A stretch of 64,000 nucleotides of DNA from Hirsutella rhossiliensis (lineage: Eukaryota; Ascomycota; Sordariomycetes; Hypocreales; Ophiocordycipitaceae): NCBI RefSeq assembly GCF_020360975.1, contig NW_025408667.1, positions 2,852,001 through 2,916,000 on the forward strand. Direction: 5' to 3'. The first letter of the stretch is position 1. Every line of letters starts with the position of its first letter. Both the position numbers and the translations under genes were made by a program. The notes beneath the pieces are model-generated. The model was not told where the DNA came from. It worked only from the letters and a program-made list of their open reading frames with translations, and searched no databases. Shown in pieces: positions 53,623-64,000 of this stretch.

Positions 53623-56228
53623 TTACGCCGTCGACGAGGCTGTCGTCGGCGCCCGCTCCTTGGCACTCCCTATATCCGCTCGTTCGCCCTTTAGCAGATT
53701 CTGAATGATGTCGCTCGAGGGGTCCAGGTCCCACTGATCCCTGTAGTATTGCTGGAGGTCGCCTGCCCTCATCGGTTGCCGCACAAAGTCGTCGATGGCC
53801 CTCGCTGGGAAGAGCTGGTGCAGCGCCGTGTACACAATGCCGCTCGAAAAGTAGCCGTACAAGTAATTGAGGTAGTAAAGCTCCTTGGTGGCGTCGCTTA
53901 CCTTGACAGCGCTGTTGACGCTCGCGATGAAGCCCGGGAGACAGGGCGCAACTCCGATGATCCACTGCAGCGAGCCCAGGTCTCTGGTTAGCCCCTTGTT
54001 GCTGCTGGGGCCATACTGCATAGCCCGCACTTGATGCTGCATGCACAATAAAACGCCCGAAGTCTTGATGTACGCACATGGCTAAACTGCCCGATGTAGA
54101 CCCTTGTTGACGAGGGAATCCGAGGAAGGGGACATGGAAGAAGTGGGGGAATCACAGGGGATGGAGAACAGGGGAAAGGATGAGTAGAAGGATCATAACA
54201 GCCATGACGATGCTGTCCAAGACCGAGCGATGCCTTCCGGTGGAAAGCGGAAACGTACCGCCGCAACAGCACGCCAGTTGAAGCCGTGCCAGTACCAATA
54301 TATGCTTCCCGCATCACCTCGATAGAGGTCTTCGACCTTGAGCTTCCTCTTGCAGACGACGAGATAGTGCGCCGTCATCATGCCCGTCATGGGCGCCAGA
54401 AAGACGCCATAGCTGGACACGACGGTGAGAAAGATCGGGGCTGTGCTGACTAGCCGCCAGGGGTTCACCACGGGGCTGATCAGGGCGGTAATGTACGCGC
54501 CCCGGCGGATGTTGATGTAGCGCGGAAAGATCGAGGCCAGATCGATGCCGCCGGCCAGGGCGTTTCCGGGGATGCTGCTGCCGAGCTGTGACGTGCACAG
54601 GGCGACGCCGGCGAAGAAGAGGGCCGCGCGGGTCCCGGCGCCGTCGTCCCTCTCGAGAAGCCGCTCAAAGAGGGTCGGCGGGTTCCAGACGGGCTCGCCG
54701 CCGAACCGGTTCTGCGTCGCCGCCACGACCAGGATACCGAGCACCGAGGCGTAGATGCCGTAGACGGGGTATGAGAACACCTGGCCCCAGATGGCGTCGC
54801 GCGGCCTCTTGGCGAGGCGGGAAAAGTCGCTCTGGTTGAGGATGCCGGCCGCAATGGAGCCCATGGTGGACATGGCGCCGTACACCATCAGCCACGCCGT
54901 GCTCTGGGGCCCATCCGCCGGAGGGGCCGCCGCCTGGGTTGAGCCAAGGGTCTCGCCGAAGCCGTCGGTCCCCATGGTGGCCAAGGCCCAGATGAGGAGC
55001 ACGAGGAAGAAGACAAATGTGACGGCGCTGGTGACGTTGAAGAAGCCCTGCAGCCGGTGCGGCCGGATCCAGATAAAGGGCAGGCTGACGACGCAGAAGA
55101 TGACGTAGCAGACGAACCGAGCCGATGTCATGCCCGTCTCGGCCGGGATGTTGTTGGTGATGCGAGACTCATACTGGGGGTCCCAAGACAGAAGGATGAG
55201 GTAGACGCATTGCCCTCCGACCCAGGCTTGGAACCCGTACCTATGTGTGGTTTTGCGCATTAGCAGTAAGAAGCTGGTGGAGAATCACCTGTTTCTTGAC
55301 TGCACAGCTGTTTGGACTTACCACACTGATGATCAAATGTCGGAGGTCAATTTCGCTCATCAGGCACTTGTTGTTCAACGAGGACGTGTGTGTACAGACC
55401 CGCTGCCGGGCTCAGTGGCAAAGGGTGAAACTCACCGAAGGACAAGAAGATGCGATTCCATATCGTAAACTGAGAACCCCAGATTCCCCATATGGAGCGG
55501 CTGTAGACGGAGAAGCCGACTTGGTTATGTGTCAGCGCGCTGCGCCATCTTGGGTCTTGATATTTATGCTTCAATGCTCCCATGCCAATTCCGACTTCCT
55601 CGCACTTCTTCTTTCGCGCTGCGAGAAGGAGAGATAAAGAGCAGCCGGCAGACAGGTCGCCAGCGAAGGAGACGCACTATGATAGTTGGCCCCTTGTAGA
55701 GAGCTCAAGACAATAGCTCCCGTGACGAGAAGATTGCCGATGGAGATGCCTGCAGCATGGGATTAAAGTTCCATACGCCAGAACGCAACATGAACAGGGC
55801 TTTTCTAGGTTTCGAACATACTAATGATTGCCTGCCACCAAGTCAGACCGAGGGGGATGAGTGAACTTCCCGTCAGGAATGTCGCGATGGTGCAGTTAAT
55901 CAACAGCCCTAGAAAAGCATAAAACCGAGTCAGGCTGGCATTATTCTTCCGTACCCGATATTGTCTTCTGAAACCGCAAGGCGGTCCAAGGAAGAGGCTT
56001 GGAAGCCACGCACAGTAGTTGTGAAAAGCCAGGGGATTCCATGTCCGTCGCGACACATCACAAGGTCGGACATCTTCGTTCTGAGGGCGAATGAATTCCG
56101 TCAGTATTCGCAACTTAACCCGACGCGCCAGAGGAACGCATGAAACACGCCTCTGCGGAGACACTGACTATCAACGATGAGACGTCCCCTTCTAGCTCAA
56201 GGCGCCGGAGCAGCAAACGGGGCCCCAT
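53623..56228 (-). CDS. NCS1-family permease (uracil/allantoin/hydantoin/thiamine type)
   Basis: The inferred exons (minus) are 56228-56169, 56113-56014, 55908-55822, 55749-55678, 55519-55436, 55325-55322, 55240-54259 and 53964-53623, totalling 576 aa in one frame. NCS1 hallmarks are present: NEDVRPCDVSRRTWNP, IPLGLTWWQA, GANYHIGFSVYSRSIWGIWG, WYGFQAWVGGQCVYL, NQSDFSRLAKRPRDAIWGQ and GVAPCLPGFIASVN. About 12 membrane segments are expected. The join of exon 5 to the YGFQAW exon needs a 4-nt micro-exon (TGTG), which restores the family motif as F-V-W-Y-G-F-Q. The first exon (MGPRLLLRRLELEGDV) and its 55-bp intron are the least certain part. NCS1 carriers import nucleobases, allantoin, hydantoins or thiamine with H+ or Na+. 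The divergent hydantoinase-like gene favours a cyclic amide, while the nearby THI4 leaves thiamine open. Confidence 0.85.
55322..55325 (-). other. 4-nt micro-exon in the NCS1 permease gene
   Basis: On the minus strand the sequence reads ATCAG|TGTG|GTAAGT. Exon 5 ends TTC G, the micro-exon adds TG TG, and the next exon starts G TAC GGG, giving Phe-Val-Trp-Tyr-Gly. Skipping it would shift the frame. Flanking introns would be 110 bp (55435-55326) and 81 bp (55321-55241). Confidence 0.65.
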
Positions 56229-58441
56229 TGCTGCTGCTGTTGCTGCTCTTTGCCCAAGGCTTCGCGCCGCTCGAGGGCTAAGTCAACGACCGCTAGCACG
56301 AGTTGCGTTTAGTTGGATATAGTTGATGGGTAGAGTATGTTCGAAGTTGCCCCATACTCGATCCAGAATAGGGCTGAAGATTTACTCTATTTATTCAACG
56401 GCCGTGATCCTCGGAGGATCCCGCCGAGGGGAAGGAGAGGAATGACGAAAAAAGGACGACGTATGTGCATACGGTATAGCCTTTCATCCGACAACTTCTC
56501 TGCTTTGCTGACACCACTTCCCTGCTCTAATATACAGTTGGAGGTACGAAGGACCAGTCAGCACTCGCACGCATAGATGGACATGACGGGCTCGCAATCA
56601 CCCAGAGAGAGATAAGTCACTCTCCGGCGCCATATCCACTTCGGGCTGTGCTCGGACGATGTGTGTGTAACCGAGCGGCTTGCTGCATATAGGCTGATGT
56701 GGTGGTATGCGGGTAGGATCAGGGTGCATTGAGCTCTCACTCCAACGAGAAAGCAAAGGCCAGCGTAGGCTCATCAAGGTGCAATAGAGAGACTTCCATA
56801 CATCCCACTACGCATAACGAGCAAACTAATGAAAGGCGATATCATTGGCTGTGTCCAGTCCGGCCCACCCTTAAAAATACCGACGTCCACACCACCGGGG
56901 ACCTCCCCGCTTATTATCCAAAGGTTTATATCGCAAACCTTCACTTATCACCGAGGATCCCGTTTATGCTGCATCGCAATTGAGGCATGTGCAAATTGCG
57001 GAACTATTTCCGATCTACGGGCTTCCGGGGGCGGGGGGGGGGAGGGAGGAGGAACTACTAAGCTATCAGCCGACGGCTCATTGCTGATTTGTTCACGTCA
57101 GTTCTGCCCTTGCCTTGTCCGTACCGGAAGAGCTTGTGTCCGCCATCTGATTTGGTTATACTTGGCAAGTTATAGTTCAAAGCTGTGGACATGGCCGCAT
57201 CTATCGCTTGCATTCTAGGTTTTGACCTCGTACTGTACTGCACTGCACATCTGGAAAGGAGAATGGAAAAGGTTAACAGAGGGGAAAAGGAGAATTACGC
57301 AATGCCAGTCCTGCTCTTGCCGGTTGGCGTTCCGCTTTCTGGCCGTCTGGCGGGAACGACATTCCCTACCGCACCGGTCTCTCCCGCCTGGCAGCTGAGG
57401 GTATAATTTCGACCCTATAATTTGATACTGGCCTTGAAGAAATCCACTTTTACGGACTAATTTCATCGTCAATTATTATACATACACAAACACAGATCAA
57501 CGTTCTATATCTACATCCGTACAGTTCACTGCTGATCTGCATACGCCCTAGTCCGTACAAAGCACGAATACGGCGTGCACGTAAGACGAACCTCGTCGAA
57601 ACAGGGCCTGCAGAGAACCAGGGCGTGCGCCGGTGTGGTTCTTGAAGCGTAGGGGGCCCAGCCGGCCACCTCGCCCGCTCAGTGACGCCCCATATACTTG
57701 TGGCGTCCTCGCCGAAGCCTCCCCTCGCCTCTGCTGGCTTCGGGGCATCAGTCTTACAGTCTTGACTCTCTAGACATCTCCATCTCAAAGACATTCGCCG
57801 CATGGCATCGGCCAACTCTCATTGACGCCCATCACACCTCCTCCCCGAGCCCTGGCATCGGTAAATCACTATCCACCAACCACCTCCCTGGGCCATGCCT
57901 GGTTCAAGTGGTTCCCCGCATGGCGAGCAGGCTAATATCTTACAGCTCGCATACTGGGTGAAAAGGCGGGGAAGAAAAATCCTCTCCGACACTCCACCGG
58001 TCCGCCCTGTGCGTTTCGGGATCTTCCTCAAGCGTCTGAGCTTACGTGGTGCCGTACTTATTGTCTCCCAACTCAAAATCCTAAACAAACCTCATCTTTC
58101 CCTGCCACCCGCTACCGAGACTAGGATAGTTTGCCGACTCGTGTTACGATTCGCCCTAGCAAGACTCCATTGGCGATAAATTGAATCCAAGACGGCACGT
58201 GGAGAAGGCTAACTTAAAGAGACAGAAGACGGTAGGAGAATAATTGAAACGGGAAATAGAAAGACCGTCCTGGTTCCTTTTCGCCCAGATACTTAAAAGA
58301 GACGTCGATACGACAGCTGGACCCCAGCCGAATTGGTCTTTTCTCCAATTGAACCCAAACCTGTCCTCGCCACTCTGCGTGACTCGTCAGAAACTCGCAT
58401 TGGCATCTTGGCTTTGAGAGCTGCAGTGTTGCGCGGGCATC
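56229..58441. promoter_or_regulatory. 2.2-kb divergent promoter between permease and hydantoinase genes
   Basis: No gene is supported in this gap. GATA-factor-type sites (HGATAR) occur at 56610-56615 (AGATAA), 56945-56950 (reverse of TGATAA), 57201-57206 (reverse of CGATAG) and 58174-58179 (CGATAA). Such sites are used by AreA/NIT2 nitrogen regulators, but the motif is short and some are expected by chance. A G10 tract lies at 57033-57042. Confidence 0.4.
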
Positions 58442-61400
58442 ATGTCTTTGTACCGTATCGGAGTTGATGTCGGGGGCACCAACACGGACGCGGCGATCCT
58501 CGACATAAAAGCCCTGGACAGTCCTGGTCGCGGCGTTCTCGCTTCCCACAAAGCACCCACGACGCCTGACATTACCAGTGGCATCGAGGCCGCCATCCGG
58601 GCCGTCCTCGCCAGCTCTGCCGTCGATCAGAACCGGGTCCTCAGCGTCACCATCGGCACCACCCACTTCATCAATGCCCTCGTCGAGGCAGACGCCAGGC
58701 GGCTGGAGCGCGTCGCTGTGGTGCGGCTTTGCGGCCCATTTACTAGGCAGCTGCCCCCCCTGTCTGGCTTTCCCGTCGGCCTGCATAGTATCCTCGATGG
58801 AGGCGTCTACTATCTCGACGGCGGGCTTGAGATGGACGGCCGCGAGATCGCCGCTCTCGACCCGGAGCAGATACGCACGGCCGCCAGAGACATTGTCGCC
58901 TCGGGCGTCAAGGCCGTGGCGCTTATCGGTGTCTTCTCCCCGCTGGACCACGAAGGAATCCACGAGGAGCGGTGCAAGAGGCTGATGCTGCAAGAGGCTC
59001 CCGAGCTCATCGTCGTCTGCTCTCACGACATTGGGCCCACGGGCTTCCTCGAGCGAGAAAACGCCACCATCCTCAACGCCGCCATCCTGCGGACTGGCCA
59101 CCGGGTCAAGCGGGGATTCAGGCGCGCCATGGCCCGTCTCCGACTCACCTGCCCCCTATACCTTTCGCAGAACGACGGCACCCTGATTGACGCCGACATG
59201 GCGGCCGAGTTTCCCATCAAGACCTTTGCTAGCGGGCCGACAAACAGCATGACGGGCGCGGCATTCCTCGCCGGGGTTGACCAGAGGCCCCAGGCGGCTG
59301 CCGACGCACCAGCCGCAGGGGAGCCCCAGATCCTGGTAGTAGACATCGGAGGCACCACGACCGACGTCTGCGCGCTTCTGCCCTCGGGCTTTCCCCGTCA
59401 AGCCCCCGGGTTTGTCGAGCTTGGAGGTGTTCGTACCGCCTTTTCCATGCCCGAGGTCATCTCCATTGGGCTTGGGGGCGGCAGCAAAGTGACGGAGGAT
59501 CCGGCTCGGCCAGACTCCGTCTCTGTCGGCCCGGGGTCCGTCGGTCACTTCCTTCGGGAGCAGTCCAGGATCTTTGGCGGACCGATACTAACGGCGACTG
59601 ATGTGATAGTCGCGGCCGGCAAGGCCTCTCTCGGAGACGCCAAGTTGGTCCAGGACGTGCCCCGGACGACGATAGACCTCGCCCGCAGCGAGATCAAAGC
59701 CAAGCTCGAGACGCTCGTCGACAAAATGAAGATTTCCGCGGCCCCAGTCCACGTCCTCCTCGTCGGAGGCGGTGCGATTCTCGTGCAGGAGAAGCTGGCC
59801 GGAGTCGACATGTGCATCCACCCTGTTCACCAAGGCGCGGCCAACGCTGTCGGTGCTGCCATTGCCAAAGTCTCGGGCGAAGTCGACACCCTCGAGGTGC
59901 TCGGGAAGAAGCAGGAGAAGGAAGTCATTGATGCGGCCTGCAAACGGGCCGTCGATCTTGCCGTCGAAAAAGGTGCCTCGCGCGAGGACGTCAAGATCGT
60001 CGAAATCAATAAGATGCCGCTACAGTACATGTCCCAGGAGACGATCCGCATCCAGGTGCGAGCCGTGGGCAAGCTTGCCATTCCCGAGGACCTGGTGCCT
60101 TGCCCCGGCGCTAAGGGGGTCAACGGCGACGGCGACCAAGACGCGAATGACAACGTCGAAGCACAGAAGGTCAGCGTTCCCAACGCTCTGGAGCCCACAA
60201 CCAAGCCCACATTGGGCCTGGACCTGGAATCCTATCGTCCAGATGTCCGTGGCGGTGTCTGGTACGTCTCCGAAGTTGACTTGGAGTTCATGGCCACGGG
60301 CTGTGGCGTCTTGGGCACCGGTGGCGGCGGTCCAACCTACTACGAGTATCTCAAGGGTCTGAATGCTCTACGAGCCGGAGGCAAGGGCAAGATGAGGATC
60401 ATTTCGCCCAAGGCGCTCAAGGACGATGACGTTATTTGCTTTGGCGCCTGGTACGGCAGCCCAAGCGTCATCAACGAGCGGACGTCGGGGGGGAATGAGA
60501 TCATCGACTCTATTGACGCGGTGAATAAGATTCGAGGCATCGACACCTTTTCCGCACTCTTTCTTGACGAGATGTGAGTTTTTCCACCCTTTCACAAAAC
60601 GGCAGATGCTTCCCATGATGCAGACTGCATGCAGGCATTGGCACTCCCGGTTTGCTGACTAGAAACCCAGTGGCGGCGGTAACGGTATGAGCGCCTTTCC
60701 CAACGGCGTTCATTATGATCTCCCGATTATTGATGGAGATGCCATGGGCCGAGCCTATCCAACACTTTACCATAGTAAGTCGAGCATCTGGATGTCTATC
60801 CCATGCTGTGTTCTAACAGAAACGTGTTCGACAGCCACTTTCAGCGTGTATGGCTATCCGCTCGTTCCCTGTGCCATTACCGATGCCGCTGGCAACGTTT
60901 CTGTAGCCCTTGTGAGTTGCTCCCTTATGATAAGGAGTGAAACACCAAAGTGTTTCAACATTCCGAGGAGGAGGAGGGCGAGCTGACAAGGTGGAATGCA
61001 AATCAGAGCACCAACTCGCCCGAGCGCCTGGAAAAGATTATACGGACAACGGCCGTCGAGCTGGGCCTGACATGCGCAGCGAGCACGAATCCGCTCCCGG
61101 GCTCGGCCATCAAGGCTCATGGCATACCCAATACGCTGTCCCTGGCCTGGTATCTGGGCCGAGCTGTGCACCTAGCCAAGCGCAACAAGGCCAGCTACGT
61201 GGATGCTATCGTGAGTTGATGTTCCGTGCCATTATTTCCAGGTTTTTTCTCCACACCTTTCTCTCTGTCTCTTTTGTGCTCTGCTAGGATGTAAAGGGGG
61301 AACGAGCACGACAAGGGAAGACGGGCAAGTTGCGACCGCCGACTAACTATGTCTCATCGCATAATAGTTTGACGTCTGCGCGGGCAAGCTACTCTTTTCA

Positions 61401-61853
61401 GGCAAGATCACAGACGTGCGTCGATACATTGGCGGTGGCTACACCATGGGCGCCGTCATGCTGGCCCCCCTGAGCCACGAGGAGCGAGAATCGCCCGTCA
61501 ACGCCAGCCGGCAGCAGGTGCCAACGGATACGCACATGACCATTCCGTTCCAGAACGAGTTCTTGTACGCCGCGTACTGCGACCAGGAAGGATCCGAGGC
61601 CTCGCAGCAGGTCGTGTGCACCGTTCCCAACCTCATCTCAATCCTCGGCCAGGACGGTGAGGCCATCGGGTCCCAGGATCTTCGGTATGGGCTGCGTGTC
61701 AACGTCATTGCCTTGCCGGCCCACCCGCTGTGGCGGACCCCGGAGGCCCTCAAGGTGGGCGGGCCGGAAGGCTTTGATTTGAAGATGGCAGAGGTTGGGG
61801 TTGATATGGGATTCACGGAAGCAAGGAGTGTCATTGACGAGTTTGGGTTTTGA
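58442..61853 (+). CDS. Hydantoinase A / oxoprolinase-like protein fused to DUF917
   Basis: Five exons (58442-60573, 60671-60774, 60835-60911, 61007-61210, 61368-61853) give 1000 aa. The N-terminal half is a hydantoinase-A module of the ASKHA fold: YRIGVDVGGTNTDAAILD, TIGTTHFINALVEAD, CSHDIGPTGFLERENAT, VVDIGGTTTDVCALLPSGFP and VLLVGGGAILVQEKL. The C-terminal 400 residues are a DUF917 domain (ATGCGVLGTGGGGPTYYEYL, LPIIDGDAMGRAYPTLYH, GIPNTLSLAWYLGRAVHLAK, FSGKITDVRRYIGGGYTMG). Relatives hydrolyse hydantoins or 5-oxoproline with ATP. DUF917 occurs beside or fused to HyuA in fungi and bacteria, its role being unclear. The exon 4 acceptor at 61006 was chosen for frame; 60982 (CGAG) is an in-frame alternative adding eight residues. 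It is divergent from the NCS1 permease. Confidence 0.9.
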
Positions 61854-63561
<1,708 letters not shown>

Positions 63562-64000
63562 CTGAAGATGAATGACCATGTCTGGATAGACTACCAGCAG
63601 AGCAAGGCTGCATGATTCTCGTAATTGGGTGACGGGAGGTGGGCTCGGATGTACCGATTATTCCGGACAGTGATCTGGAGAAAGTCAGAGCTGTTGATGG
63701 TGAAGGCAGAAGTGTATGGACAGGCTCAGTTGGAAGCAAGGGGATAGCTCGACGAACTTGTTGATTGTAGGCGACGTGTCAACGTGTGTGAAGGTGGGCG
63801 AATGAGGTCGAAGGCTGTTTGGCCGGGGCCACGCTTCAGTTATACTGTCATGGCTTCACGGACGGGGGCCGAGAGGGGAAAAGTCGCTCATACCGAATAC
63901 CGAATACATCATGCATGCATCATCAGTTGTCGGGGCTTGCAGGAAGCGGGGTCGATGCAAGAGCCCGGTAAGCGCCCCGTTCACCGAGAGTAACCTGCGG
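63562..64000. other. THI4 promoter/leader side, window end
   Basis: This is the upstream region of THI4. No coding frame with recognisable features is seen before the window ends. Confidence 0.5.

Overview
The window looks like nuclear DNA of a filamentous ascomycete, most likely a Sordariomycete and perhaps Hypocreales (inference from gene content). Coding sequence is GC-rich, introns are 48-160 bp with GT..AG ends and CTAAC-like branch points, genes are monocistronic on both strands, and the products are typically fungal: a P5A ATPase, an Rqt4/TRIP4 protein, a Whi5-type repressor, an Hst4-type sirtuin, a sedolisin, a Zn2Cys6 regulator, an NCS1 permease and Thi4. All exon structures were derived by hand from splice signals and frame continuity; no search was run.

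Left arm (1-11 kb): an accessory block of decay. One intact hypothetical gene (206-1036, -) is followed by an F-box/ankyrin gene with two frameshifts, a large LysM/CBM18/GH18 killer-toxin-like chitinase with at least four frameshift sites and a lost splice acceptor, a remnant of a small fungal family with an in-frame stop, and a shortened AAA+ ATPase with an altered Walker A motif. The genes to the right are intact by the same reading.

Middle (12-40 kb): housekeeping and regulatory genes. These are P5A-ATPase (+), mitochondrial malate dehydrogenase (-), the Rqt4-like ribosome-quality-control factor (+), a Whi5/Nrm1-like G1/S repressor (+), an uncertain proline-rich ORF (-), a PLP-enzyme/rhodanese fusion (-, seven exons), a secreted sedolisin (+), an Hst4-like sirtuin (+) and a class V aminotransferase-fold enzyme (+). 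Long non-coding gaps separate several of them.

Right arm (40-64 kb): a 3.9-kb gap with long G tracts precedes a secreted pepsin-like aspartic protease. It carries about 285 residues of Gly/Gln/Cys pentapeptide repeats between the propeptide and the catalytic domain, built from 15-bp and 75-bp tandem DNA repeats. A small probably myristoylated protein follows. Then come a Zn2Cys6 factor (-), an NCS1 nucleobase/hydantoin/thiamine-type permease (-) whose reading frame needs a 4-nt micro-exon, and a divergent hydantoinase-A/DUF917 fusion (+). These three look like a small uptake-and-hydrolysis cluster for a cyclic amide or nucleobase-like nitrogen source. The window ends with THI4 (-), whose 5' leader intron contains a clear TPP riboswitch aptamer.
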